This document shows, piece by piece, positions 26,801 to 34,581 of a stretch of 35,212 bases of DNA. The first letter of the stretch is position 1. Each line of letters opens with the position of its first letter. Source of the stretch: Bacteroidota bacterium (GTDB taxonomy: Bacteria > Bacteroidota > Ignavibacteria > Kapaibacteriales > UBA961); contig JAFDZU010000047.1 in the NCBI GenBank assembly GCA_018266765.1, positions 16,058-51,269 of the forward strand, given 5' to 3'. The notes under the pieces were generated by a model. The model made no database searches and had not been told where the DNA came from. It saw nothing but the letters and a program-made list of their open reading frames with translations. A program made the position numbers and the translations under genes.

Positions 26801-28080
26801 CCTAATCCCCACGTAACAGCTACAATTCCAAGTATTACTTGAGTAATAAGAATAGTTCTATTACGCGAAATTGCTACTTTCGTTATCGGGCGAGCAATAT
26901 TAAATTCAGGGAATATTTTTTTCTCGAATAAATCTTTGAGAAAAAATGGAATAGCAGTTCCTGAAGTATTGTAAGCAGGAGCTGCTAACATTTCAGGTGA
27001 CATCATCGCTGCGATTTCGGGATGAGGTTGTGTGGATGGAGTACCGTCACCCGTAAAATACACTCCTCTAAAAAACAGCGGTTCATGATAAACACTTTGT
27101 TTGAATAAATCTGACAAATATTCTTGTAATGGAAGTACCATCTGCTCAAATTCAGATGCAAACATGAATAATTCATCTGGACTATCTATCATCTTTTGAG
27201 TAGAAAAGACTTCGATTTGGGTTTCGTATAATTTACCTGAAATTGATGTAAATGCCTCTTCGACCCAGCGTGGAGTATAGGCAGTTTCGAGAGAATATGG
27301 ATTCGACCAGCCAAATATCTGATCATGATATTGTTGCGGCAATGAACTTGCAAGAGTTCTAAATCCGCTAATAGCATCGCATTTAGTAACAACAACATAC
27401 ACAGGCACACATAATCCTAAGATTACTTGTGCTTGCATCAGTTTCTTGTAAATAGCATCTGCTTTGACATGCAACATTTCTCTAATGTCTTCGATTGGAG
27501 CAAGAAGGTCGGTCGCGGGGATAGTCAGAACAATCCCATCTATCGGGCGTTCCGGACGGTGTTTTTGGAGCAGTCGGAGAAGTGATTTCCACAATCGCTC
27601 GTCAGTCGGGACACCATCTTTACGAAGAATTGCACCACCGTCTATATCGAGCATCAAACCTTTATCGTAATAATACCAATCACAGACGGATTTATTCCCG
27701 GGCTTGGATTCAGATTTACCGAGCGTCAAATCTAACCCGACATTATCTAACATTGTAGTTTTGCCTGAGTTTGATTCGCCAATTGCAAGAAGCCATGGAA
27801 CTTGATATCGCCAATTACGTCCACTTGTTTCAGATTTCAGCATCCGAATAGCTTGTCTGAATGACCGTGCTAAATTAGTAGAAAGAATCTTTTGTGAAGC
27901 AATTGCTTCTTTTTTTGCTTTTTTTGCTGAAACTATCTCATTTGTCGCCTCTGCTTGACGTTGCTTTTTCTTAGCAGCCACTATCAGAACCACAACGTAT
28001 ATCACTAATATCAGAATCAACACACCGATAACAATAAGTATCAGTGGTAAATACGGCAAAAGTGAATTAATTATTTCCAT
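23890..28080 (-). CDS. tssM: Type VI secretion system membrane subunit TssM (IcmF family)
   Basis: A 1396-residue inner-membrane protein. One long hydrophobic span lies at 10-36 and another at 409-431. Between them is the cytoplasmic NTPase-like domain with Walker A GESNSGKT (101-108), LMLDIDGG (142-149) and the NKxD-like TKCD (232-235). FFRGVYFTG and PFFLKDLFEKKIFPE (378-392) are IcmF signatures. The remaining 960 residues are periplasmic and would contact TssJ and the outer membrane. It is longer than the 1100-1200 residues of typical TssM; the Walker A is intact. With TssL it forms the membrane complex that anchors the contractile tail. It lies 54 bases after tssL. Confidence 0.94.
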   Translation of the reverse strand: MEIINSLLPYLPLILIVIGVLILILVIYVVVLIVAAKKKQRQAEATNEIVSAKKAKKEAIASQKILSTNLARSFRQAIRMLKSETSGRNWRYQVPWLLAIGESNSGKTTMLDNVGLDLTLGKSESKPGNKSVCDWYYYDKGLMLDIDGGAILRKDGVPTDERLWKSLLRLLQKHRPERPIDGIVLTIPATDLLAPIEDIREMLHVKADAIYKKLMQAQVILGLCVPVYVVVTKCDAISGFRTLASSLPQQYHDQIFGWSNPYSLETAYTPRWVEEAFTSISGKLYETQIEVFSTQKMIDSPDELFMFASEFEQMVLPLQEYLSDLFKQSVYHEPLFFRGVYFTGDGTPSTQPHPEIAAMMSPEMLAAPAYNTSGTAIPFFLKDLFEKKIFPEFNIARPITKVAISRNRTILITQVILGIVAVTWGLGMYFGYNNLDERKNILYPFIKVLSETEITVSNSLPSGMPKPISPVLPDKSEINESVVNAFLNYANTNDGKRLSSFFIPSSWFSPIHGKITECMTQKYDKFILRVLRYGLDKRANEVFLLTKKTGSNAPNLSFFGTPLITDNSSNSEDNAENLQPIQRVDQFPAFIALKNYIDELSLLEKNCTDYNNLSKVGQGDLSYVNDLIKYLFKIDLSTSFGSDQAYYFSKAVIQAKAELFNPLDYQKAAQAKLDQLSLKFFSSTFSSNPLIMRCAKIRELTDAIRNFSTSGQSQQKDGLITLRLYDILGELETALARPEISWITADALNLGPKYSKITETLAHSQFIDISEAKRFSENADADFQQLKNNLLAQKTAYNDLIFTAADKKITLSKEVKALRTLLENLLGQDFMRTAPAPNLALGVANISWNVPLLEEVSNRIEISTQFVNKELPKFPLALQLPIQNIAMYQIETDARNRIVQSQFANGAYSIGTEESVKNEIDNFRDASGILIKLLTTFEQKRMVSAKKWLADDLISQANILLGTIDGQLESKRIYTIEDSKIQAWTGRGRTLSNVVFDARQEGDLNDFVIAQQRLVKLFAYNAKPLLSFLKNPSVRSNGDGSSYYDKWSKILTHIDYYDNKIPGSSLTALENFILIDIDSISIDNFVAKTSVKSLSKSDNDYFSEKLRDMKRTIYRRAQELADREAIANYKSMQDYFNQHLSGKYPFVPAGFVMSQESYNADPEEVREFYKYYERFGNGKDAIRQNNYYTSDSRRDVARFISTIEGVRKFFNGFLASEQKNPVLSYDADVEFRANRNEDAGGEQIIEWALTLGNTRITNRDAERKGRWFWRSPVKLALRWAKDAPNFPTQPSVPNANYHVESEAKIAVFEFANPWSLVQFIQEHRVHTPEDDDIDNLSNQNILAFAVPTTSGGSAALPSVAKIFIKLNLFSPEKKMGLALPIFPASAPKLIPEPPKP

Positions 28081-28134
28081 AGTAACAGCTTTTTAAATAA
28101 TATAAATATTTAATTATTTAATATTAAAATTAAA

Positions 28135-28911
28135 TTAATGAAATCCAAGAATAGAAGTTATTATGGGATAAAAATCCCCCGTAATATCCATCCATAATAA
28201 ATGAGAAATAATATAATAAACAACGACAGTTCCGGTGGCAATTAGAAACCATTTTTTAGGGTTAGGGAGACGTTTGCCTGTTCCTTTAGTCACTGTATTT
28301 TCATACGTTGAAGGAAATATTTGTTTTGATTCTTGTAGTAATTCCGGGTCTCTTCGAAATATAAAAGTAAATAATTGCTGTTTATATTTTTCGAGAGATG
28401 CAATGTCGTCGTGCCCGCGAAATTTACCTTGAAAACCAAGCGATAAAGCCATAAAATAAACAGATGCAAGCTCTACACTCATTGCGTCACGTGATTGCAT
28501 AAGGTTATCTAATCTGCGGAAAAACTCTTCACCTGCTATATGAGATTGAAAAAAGTAAGATTCAAGCAGTTTTTCATTCCACTGTTCTTTACCTTCCCAC
28601 GATAAAGTAAGAAATACTTCGTCGGCGAGAGCGGCCATTACATACATTGTTTCTTTGTATATACTTACGCTATAATCATTTCCGCTTCGACTTGCGGCTG
28701 AAGCTTGATGTTCTAAATTAAATACTAAATTCTGCCATATCGAATTTACCATTGAAGATGTGGTTGGTTGGCTGTCGGTTCCTACCATGCTTTGGAATTT
28801 AAGCACACCCGCGGAAGCAGTTCGTTTTAAACGAATAACCTCACGGTAGAAATCACGAAATTGTCGTAACAAAAATGAACTACTATGAACTGAAGAAGTA
28901 GACTGCTGCAC
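28135..28911 (-). CDS. tssL: Type VI secretion system protein TssL (DotU family)
   Basis: A 258-residue tail-anchored inner-membrane protein. The DotU domain (about 12-190) has FRDFYREVIRLK, ALADEVFLTLSW (94-105), WNEKLLESYFFQSHIAGEEFF and GFQGKFRG (159-166). One hydrophobic span at 220-241 leaves a short periplasmic end with no OmpA peptidoglycan-binding domain, so anchoring must come from another subunit. The start is GTG at 28911, with a G-rich stretch five bases upstream; there is no better ATG before the conserved domain. It is the first gene of the leftward T6SS set. tssK, which often precedes tssL, is not here. Confidence 0.93.
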   Translation of the reverse strand: MQQSTSSVHSSSFLLRQFRDFYREVIRLKRTASAGVLKFQSMVGTDSQPTTSSMVNSIWQNLVFNLEHQASAASRSGNDYSVSIYKETMYVMAALADEVFLTLSWEGKEQWNEKLLESYFFQSHIAGEEFFRRLDNLMQSRDAMSVELASVYFMALSLGFQGKFRGHDDIASLEKYKQQLFTFIFRRDPELLQESKQIFPSTYENTVTKGTGKRLPNPKKWFLIATGTVVVYYIISHLLWMDITGDFYPIITSILGFH

Positions 28912-29137
28912 GAATTCCCCCCGGATAATAACAACAAGCTTTAAAATTTACTATTTATAATCCATGAAAACCCACAACAATAATGCCAAAAATTGCCCTT
29001 AAGAAACATAGATTTTCATTTAAAGTTAATACATAAAACTATTTTTTATCTGTTCTTTGATATTCTTCCATAAAAATAGCATATTTACTTTCAATATAAA
29101 CATTATTTAAACATTATTTCATAATTATCAATATGTT

Positions 29138-29524
29138 ATGCAATCTACTGTAGTGAATTTCGCACTTGTGGCACTTGGAGGGGCATTTGGTTCTGCTGCT
29201 CGATATGGTGTTGCAATTGTTTTTTCTCGGTACGGATTTCAATTCCCGATGGGAACATTTATTGTTAACATTCTTGGCTGTCTAATTTTAGGGGTAATTA
29301 GTCAATTTGCAGTTAAGAATCAGTTTTTATCACCTGAAGTTCGATTATTAATAGCGGCTGGATTTTGCGGTGGATTTACTACTTTCTCCACCTTTATGCT
29401 TGAAATTTCAAATTTACTCGAATATCATAAAATAATAACTGCGGCACTATACGTGGGAGCAAGTACAGTCGGTGGATTGTTCGCAGTATTTGCAGGAATT
29501 TGGATTGCAAAAGCTTTGACATGA
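29138..29524 (+). CDS. fluC: Fluoride channel FluC (CrcB)
   Basis: A 128-residue four-span membrane protein. GGAFGSAARY (14-23), GTFIVNILGC (39-48) and GFCGGFTTFSTF (75-86) are the FluC signatures, including the central TTFSTF that binds Na+ and lines the fluoride path with phenylalanines. It forms a dual-topology dimer that lets F- leave the cell. A single gene is consistent with a homodimer. It shares ATGA with the next gene, an MFS transporter. I looked for a fluoride riboswitch in the 226 bases upstream and saw none. Confidence 0.95.
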   Translation: MQSTVVNFALVALGGAFGSAARYGVAIVFSRYGFQFPMGTFIVNILGCLILGVISQFAVKNQFLSPEVRLLIAAGFCGGFTTFSTFMLEISNLLEYHKIITAALYVGASTVGGLFAVFAGIWIAKALT

Positions 29525-30702
29525 AAATAATTACACGAACTATCCTTTTGCTCTCTATAGTCAGTTTATTAACTGATATTTCCAGTGAAATGCTGTATCC
29601 GATAATGCCGGTTTATCTTCAATCACTGGGATTTTCTGCCCTACTCATCGGAATTCTTGAAGGAATTGCCGAAGCAACTGCCGGACTATCTAAAGGTTAT
29701 TTCGGTAAATTATCCGACTCGTACCAACGGCGACTTCCTTTTGTTCAATTTGGCTATGGAATGAGCGCTCTTTCCAAGCTTTTGCTTGGATTATTTACCT
29801 CTATAGGTTGGGTGTTTGCCGCTCGAACTCTCGACAGACTCGGTAAAGGTGTTCGTACAAGTTCACGCGATGCACTTCTATCATCCGAGACCACTCCCGA
29901 ACACAAAGCAAGAGTATTCGGTTTCCATCGAAGTGCCGATACTATTGGAGCGGCAATCGGCCCGATTGTTGCATTAATTTTTCTCTATTATTACCCTGCC
30001 CACTACTCTGCTCTCTTTATAATTGCATTTATTCCCGCTGTATTGGGAGTAATATTTACAACATTTATTAAAGAGAAACAAACGATAAAACCACCCAAAT
30101 CTCATTCTTTTACAAATATTTTTTCATTTTTTCAATACTGGAAAATAGCTCCAAAAGAATTCCGTTCAATTGTTTTTGGATTAATTATCTTTGCTATTAT
30201 CAATAGTTCAGACCTATTTATTTTATTAATTATTAAATACCGAGGAGCTACTGATATTCAGGTAATTCAAGCATATATTCTTTACAATTTAATTTTCGCA
30301 TTATCTGCTTATCCACTTGGAATTATTGCAGATAAAATAGGAATAAAAAGAATGTTTACCTTTGGAATAGGAATATTTGCTTTCGTTTATTTTGCAATGG
30401 CTATAACAACAGATTATACGCTGATTTGTATAATACTTGCATTATATGGAATATATGCCGCTTCTACCGAAGGTATAAGTAAGGCATGGATTACGAATGT
30501 TGTTCCCAAAGAACAAGCGGCAACCGCAATTGGCTTTACAAATGGTTTTAGTAGTCTCGCTTCATTGGTTTCGGGAACACTTGCAGGGTTATTATGGAGT
30601 ATATTTTCGCCGGAAATACCTTTTTATGTTTCTGCTTGTGGTGCTGTCGTTGTGCTGCTCTACTTTCTCATTCGTTTTAAATCTATTAAAAGAATTGCTT
30701 AA
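29521..30702 (+). CDS. Major facilitator superfamily transporter
   Basis: A 393-residue protein with about twelve hydrophobic spans. The start at 29521 overlaps the fluC stop (ATGA); the in-frame ATG at 29500 lies inside fluC and is less likely. SLLTDISSEMLYPIMPVYL (first span), DRLGKGVRTSSRDALLSSE (loop between spans, the motif A-like signature DRxGKGxRTxxRDAL) and FGFHRSADTIGAAIGP place it in a common MFS branch whose substrates are mostly unknown; some relatives are annotated as metal or drug exporters. Translational coupling to a fluoride channel suggests a linked function, but the sequence does not name a substrate. It converges on the HvfC-like gene 32 bases away. Confidence 0.85.
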   Translation: MKIITRTILLLSIVSLLTDISSEMLYPIMPVYLQSLGFSALLIGILEGIAEATAGLSKGYFGKLSDSYQRRLPFVQFGYGMSALSKLLLGLFTSIGWVFAARTLDRLGKGVRTSSRDALLSSETTPEHKARVFGFHRSADTIGAAIGPIVALIFLYYYPAHYSALFIIAFIPAVLGVIFTTFIKEKQTIKPPKSHSFTNIFSFFQYWKIAPKEFRSIVFGLIIFAIINSSDLFILLIIKYRGATDIQVIQAYILYNLIFALSAYPLGIIADKIGIKRMFTFGIGIFAFVYFAMAITTDYTLICIILALYGIYAASTEGISKAWITNVVPKEQAATAIGFTNGFSSLASLVSGTLAGLLWSIFSPEIPFYVSACGAVVVLLYFLIRFKSIKRIA

Positions 30703-30734
30703 TTTTTCCTTCTAACTATACTATATTTTTAGAT

Positions 30735-31583
30735 TTACTCACCAATTTCAATTGCTTGAAAGAAACCGTGCTCAATCCAACTTTGAAACCATTCTGATAT
30801 TTTGGGTTGAATTGATGTTATTTCATCAGGGAATTGTTCAGCAATTAATTCAAGAGATTCTCCAAGTGTTTTTCCTGAAATTAGAGATTTAAGAACTACG
30901 AATGAAGAATGTTCGAGCGTCATTCTCCATGTTTGATATTCATACCGAAATACAACGATAAATTCCTTCTTGCGACGAATGGTTTTTGGTGTAGGTTTGT
31001 TTGAAATGAGATAATTCAAATATGAATTAGCCGGAAATTCATGGCTTAGAAGCTCAATTCCCACAATTGGAATTAATTTCACATCAGCCCATTTTTCATT
31101 AGGAACGGAAGTAATTGATTCAAAAGAAAGTACCGGTGATTCTTCAACGTCCATGAGCCGACTGATAGTATATTCTAAACGAGCTAATTCCACCAAAAAC
31201 TCACGTTTTTGAAGAGTCAATGTTTCTAAGAATTCAGGAAAATGAGCACCTGCCACATTTAATGTATAACTTTTAGACGGGTGTTTTTTAAAATAACTAC
31301 GAGAAATTTCTTCAAACTGTTCATCGCCAAGAAAATGCTTAACTGCTTCGTAATCACTTGCAAGTGCGTCTTCGAGACGAGCGAAATACGCATATTGATA
31401 TGCTTGCATCCGTTCTTTTGGTGTCAGGTACTTAGATGGTAGAACAATTGATTCGGCAATTTCCGTTGGTAGTATTGCAGTCGCTTCGGGTGAAGTCCAC
31501 GCATCATCATAACTCCCCGGGAAGGAAATTACTGCTTTCATCCACTGTTGGAACTGTTCGAGAGTTAGGTTCGGCTGTTGCAT
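30735..31583 (-). CDS. HvfC/BufC-like (DUF2063) protein
   Basis: A 282-residue protein from ATG 31583 (MQQPNLTLEQFQQWM); a longer frame to 31619 exists but adds an unlikely N-terminus. The N-terminal domain has LTPKERMQAYQYAYFARLED, LASDYEAVKHFLGDEQFEEI and SYTLNVAGAHFPEFL, the DUF2063 (putative DNA-binding, HvfC) pattern. In known cases this family partners a DUF692 (MNIO) iron enzyme, HvfB/BufB, and presents a cysteine-rich precursor peptide to it for modification. No DUF692 gene or small Cys-rich peptide is in this window, so it is either an orphan or its partners are elsewhere. The second half (about 170-282) is a less conserved domain. Confidence 0.75.
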   Translation of the reverse strand: MQQPNLTLEQFQQWMKAVISFPGSYDDAWTSPEATAILPTEIAESIVLPSKYLTPKERMQAYQYAYFARLEDALASDYEAVKHFLGDEQFEEISRSYFKKHPSKSYTLNVAGAHFPEFLETLTLQKREFLVELARLEYTISRLMDVEESPVLSFESITSVPNEKWADVKLIPIVGIELLSHEFPANSYLNYLISNKPTPKTIRRKKEFIVVFRYEYQTWRMTLEHSSFVVLKSLISGKTLGESLELIAEQFPDEITSIQPKISEWFQSWIEHGFFQAIEIGE

Positions 31584-31698
31584 AAAATTCAAGTTAAATA
31601 TATTCCTTACTACAAGCATGCCTTTATTATTTGTTGACTATCACCACAACTTACTAAATCTAAATATTATTTGCAACCAAAAGCAAACATCTTATTCA

Positions 31699-32451
31699 TT
31701 ATTTAAACATACAAGTCTTAATTGCACCAGCTACTTCTTCAAACTCAACTCTGCGTCCAGCCGCTTGACTTAAGTTTGCGCTATGAGCAATAATTGTAGA
31801 ACGAATTTGCTCTGAATGTGTCGAACTATGCTTACTGACATCAGCAAGTTGCTCGCCTCCTTCACCCAATAAAATAGAACCATGCTGAAGTAAAACGTTC
31901 CCCAAAACCCGTTGAGCACTTCCTACTACTTTACGACCTTCACAGATAATTTCATACCGAGCAGAACTTGCAAAACAAGCAACCGTTTGCTGTGGCTTTT
32001 CTTTATACAATTCGCGAAAATTCGGTTGAGATTTCTCAAAATCTAATGACGGAGCTATCGTTTGCAATCCCAAAAGCAATCTCTCGTGTGTAATACGATA
32101 CCATTCTTGCGACGTATTATTTCCAATCGGTGCAACAATAGAATAGGTCAGTTCATCGGCATGAAGCACTGCCCTTCCACCGGTTGCCCTGCGAACAAGG
32201 TCAAATCCTTTTTTTTCTAATTCAACAAGGTCAATATCACTTTCTCTTTGATTAGCTCCAAGCGAAACTGCCCACGGTTTCCAACCATATACTCTCAGCA
32301 TTGGAAGTGCACCACCACTTGCAACAAGTCGCACTCTGTCTTCATCAAACCGCATATTCTCACCTCCTGTAGAATAGCCGGAATGAACCCATTCTATTGG
32401 ACTTGAGAATAAATCACGAATAATCGGCGAATCAAGAATTTCAGTTTGCAT
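31699..32451 (-). CDS. Lipoyl-pathway acyltransferase, LipM / LplA family
   Basis: A 250-residue protein of the biotin/lipoate protein ligase fold. RRATGGRAVLHADELTYSIV (87-106) is the ligand-binding strand and loop, and GRKVVGSAQ (172-180) holds the invariant Lys174. Cys159 in TVACFASSARYEI aligns with the catalytic Cys of LipM-type octanoyltransferases, which LplA ligases lack, and there is no C-terminal LplA accessory domain. I therefore favour octanoyl transfer from acyl carrier protein to GcvH or dehydrogenase subunits over ATP-dependent lipoate ligation. It follows the glutaryl-CoA dehydrogenase gene on the same strand, separated by a terminator. Confidence 0.78.
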   Translation of the reverse strand: MQTEILDSPIIRDLFSSPIEWVHSGYSTGGENMRFDEDRVRLVASGGALPMLRVYGWKPWAVSLGANQRESDIDLVELEKKGFDLVRRATGGRAVLHADELTYSIVAPIGNNTSQEWYRITHERLLLGLQTIAPSLDFEKSQPNFRELYKEKPQQTVACFASSARYEIICEGRKVVGSAQRVLGNVLLQHGSILLGEGGEQLADVSKHSSTHSEQIRSTIIAHSANLSQAAGRRVEFEEVAGAIKTCMFK

Positions 32452-32478
32452 AATGAGTATTGACTGCTATTGATACAC

Positions 32479-32505
32479 AAAAAGGGCAGGAATCCCCGCC
32501 CTTTT
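32479..32505 (-). terminator. Intrinsic terminator after the glutaryl-CoA dehydrogenase gene
   Basis: On the minus strand AAAAGGGC (32505-32498) pairs with GCCCTTTT (32487-32480), extended by two G-C pairs across one mismatch, and ends in five T (32483-32479). It lies 30 bases past the dehydrogenase stop and before the LipM-like gene, so the two are probably separate units. Confidence 0.8.
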
Positions 32506-32534
32506 CATAAGGTTTACTTCATTTTTTAATTCAA

Positions 32535-33698
32535 TTATTTGAATGCTTGAATACCTGTTATATCTGCTCCGAGGATGAGCGTATGAATATCATGCGTCCC
32601 TTCATAAGTTCTTACTGATTCAAGATTTGCAGAATGACGCATAATCGGATATTCGTCCAAAATTCCGTTTGCTCCATGAATATCCCGTGCTATTCTTGCA
32701 GCACGAATTGCAATATCCACATTATTTCTCTTGGCAAGTGACACTTGATTCGGATTCATTTTGCCGGCATCTTTGAGTCGTCCGAGATGATAACAGAGCA
32801 ACTGACCTTTTGTTATTTCATTGAGCATCCACACTAATTTTTCTTGAACAAGTTGGAAACTTGCTATCGGTTTATCGAATTGAATCCGTGATTTTGCATA
32901 ATTAAGCGAAGAATCATACACGCCGATTGCAGCGCCGATTGCTCCCCATGAAATTCCATACCGAGCTTGAGTAAGACATGACAGTGGCCCGCGTAATCCC
33001 TTCACATCTAATTTGTTACCTTCAGGAATTTCTACGTCTTGGAATATAAGTTCGCTTGTTACAGAAGCACGAAGAGAATGTTTGCCTTTCATTTCGGGAG
33101 CGGAAAATCCTTTCATTCCTTTTTCTACCAAAAACCCACAGATTTCACCGTCTAACTTTGCCCAAACTACCGCAACATCAGCGAGTGAACCGTTTGTAAT
33201 CCACATTTTCGCGCCATTAAGCAAATAACCGCCGTCTATTTTTTTTGCATTGGTTATCATTCCATTGGGGTTTGAACCAAAATCCGGCTCGGTAAGTCCA
33301 AAACATCCGATTGCTGTTCCACCAGCTAATTTTGGAAGCCATTTCTTGCGGATTTCTTCACTGCCATAGGTATAAATCGGATACATCACCAGCGAACTCT
33401 GCACACTTGCAAAACTGCGAACGCCCGAATCGCCGCGCTCAAGCTCTTGCATTGCAAGACCATAACACACATTATTCATTCCGGCACAACCATATTCTTG
33501 AGGTAAGGTAATTCCAAATACTCCCAAATCAGCAAGTTTGCCGACTAAATCCATCGGAAAAGTACCTGCTTGATAATGTTTCTCGATAATTGGAAGAACT
33601 TCGTGATCTACAAAATCCGATACTGTTTCGCGTACTAATTTTTCTTCTTCGGTCAGAAGGTCATAAACATTATAATAATCTACCGGTTGAAAAGCCAT
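32535..33698 (-). CDS. Glutaryl-CoA dehydrogenase (acyl-CoA dehydrogenase family)
   Basis: A 387-residue FAD enzyme. RSFASVQSSLVMYPI, CFGLTEPDFGSNPNGM, RYGISWGAIGAA and RIQFDKPIASFQLVQEKL are closer to glutaryl-CoA dehydrogenase than to straight-chain acyl-CoA dehydrogenases, and the catalytic base is Glu366 in YEGTHDIHTLILG at the end. It oxidises and decarboxylates glutaryl-CoA to crotonyl-CoA in lysine and tryptophan breakdown, passing electrons to electron-transfer flavoprotein. The ATG at 33698 has AGGA eight bases upstream, and a Bacteroidota promoter lies about 50 bases before it. No other lysine-degradation gene is in view. Confidence 0.9.
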   Translation of the reverse strand: MAFQPVDYYNVYDLLTEEEKLVRETVSDFVDHEVLPIIEKHYQAGTFPMDLVGKLADLGVFGITLPQEYGCAGMNNVCYGLAMQELERGDSGVRSFASVQSSLVMYPIYTYGSEEIRKKWLPKLAGGTAIGCFGLTEPDFGSNPNGMITNAKKIDGGYLLNGAKMWITNGSLADVAVVWAKLDGEICGFLVEKGMKGFSAPEMKGKHSLRASVTSELIFQDVEIPEGNKLDVKGLRGPLSCLTQARYGISWGAIGAAIGVYDSSLNYAKSRIQFDKPIASFQLVQEKLVWMLNEITKGQLLCYHLGRLKDAGKMNPNQVSLAKRNNVDIAIRAARIARDIHGANGILDEYPIMRHSANLESVRTYEGTHDIHTLILGADITGIQAFK

Positions 33699-33749
33699 GT
33701 TGTAATCCTGATATTAATGAATTGATGCGATGTTTTTGTATTCTTTCCA

Positions 33750-33780
33750 CAAAATTACGGAAAATCGGTGCGGTATGAAA
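33750..33780 (-). promoter_or_regulatory. Bacteroidota-type promoter of glutaryl-CoA dehydrogenase
   Basis: Read on the minus strand: TTTC (33780-33777), 19 bases, then TAATTTTG (33757-33750), a perfect TAnnTTTG -7 box preceded by CCG. The leader to the ATG at 33698 would be about 48 bases. Confidence 0.55.
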
Positions 33781-33875
33781 ACGAAGCTCTAAAATCTCAT
33801 ACTTTCTTGTTGCGGTTTATGGAGATTATCCGTAATTTCGCTGAAATAAAATGATGGGAAATTGAAATTAAAAAG

Positions 33876-33921
33876 AAACTTCCTCCTATTTGTGAATTTT
33901 TGTATGGTTGAGGAAGTTTTT
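33876..33921 (+). promoter_or_regulatory. 10-bp perfect inverted repeat in the cupin gene leader
   Basis: AAACTTCCTC (33876-33885) pairs exactly with 33910-33919 across 24 bases, followed by further T up to 33921. It could act as an attenuator or weak terminator for transcripts entering the cupin gene, or as an operator. The loop is long for a strong terminator. Confidence 0.45.
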
Positions 33922-34029
33922 GAAGAAATTGTTTTCTATAAGAAATTTATTTGTTATAATTCCACGAAAGTGTGACTTTAAAACGAAAGTGGAATAACTA
34001 TTTTTTTTCTAAATTAAATTAACATAATA

Positions 34030-34581
34030 ATGAAATTTACTCTACCCCACACTATTGAAAGTGGCCTTGGTGAAAAAATAATTTTCAAAGAAATCATTAA
34101 AGAACCAGATGGTAACAAAGTAATAATTGAAGGGCACTGCAAACCGAAAGCCGGACCAACTATGCATGTTCATTTTAAGCAAGATGAAGCAATAACTGTA
34201 GTTAAAGGCAGAATGGGTTGTCAAATTTTAGGACAAGAACCTGTGTATTATTCAGTCGGACAGACGGCTACTTTTCTAAGAAATGTTCCGCATCGCTTTT
34301 GGAATTCAGGTGACGATGAACTTGTAGTAAGCGGTTGGGTTAAACCTGTAAATAGCATTATATTCTTTTTGACAGCTTTATATGCTGCACAAAAAAAGTC
34401 GGGAAGCGGGAGACCAGAGATGTTTGATGCATCCTATTTAATGACAAGATATAAGCATGAATATGATATGCCTGAACTCCCTTCTTTTGTCAAAAAGGTT
34501 ATTATGCCGACAATCTATCTATTTGGGCGACTGTTCGGCAAGTACAAAAAATTTGATGGTGCCCCTGAGCCATTAAAATAG
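34030..34581 (+). CDS. Cupin-domain protein
   Basis: A 183-residue protein. The first cupin motif is visible as GPTMHVHFKQDEAITVVKG (42-60) with metal ligands His46, His48 and Glu53, and the second as NVPHRFWNSG (85-94) with His88, so a single mononuclear metal site is likely. Residues 106-122 (VNSIIFFLTALYAAQKK) are hydrophobic and the C-terminal 60 residues add helices not found in the smallest cupins. Function cannot be named; such proteins range from sugar-binding sensors to dioxygenases. It is preceded by an unusual leader with repeats, and no gene follows it in the window. Confidence 0.8.
   Translation: MKFTLPHTIESGLGEKIIFKEIIKEPDGNKVIIEGHCKPKAGPTMHVHFKQDEAITVVKGRMGCQILGQEPVYYSVGQTATFLRNVPHRFWNSGDDELVVSGWVKPVNSIIFFLTALYAAQKKSGSGRPEMFDASYLMTRYKHEYDMPELPSFVKKVIMPTIYLFGRLFGKYKKFDGAPEPLK

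Larger units (their letters stand above)
33699..34029. other. Divergent intergenic region with promoters and inverted repeats
   Basis: Between the leftward dehydrogenase and rightward cupin genes. It holds the dehydrogenase promoter (33750-33780), whose AAATTACGGA (33752-33761) recurs inverted at 33829-33838, where it gives a + strand near-match to a -7 box (TAATTTCG). A hairpin follows at 33876-33921, and a direct repeat CGAAAGTG lies at 33965-33972 and 33984-33991. No open frame was found. Confidence 0.55.

Noticed and set aside
28912-29137. A fluoride riboswitch upstream of fluC
   Set aside because: The region is very AT-rich and lacks the GG-rich and GCTGATG-type conserved parts of the crcB motif.
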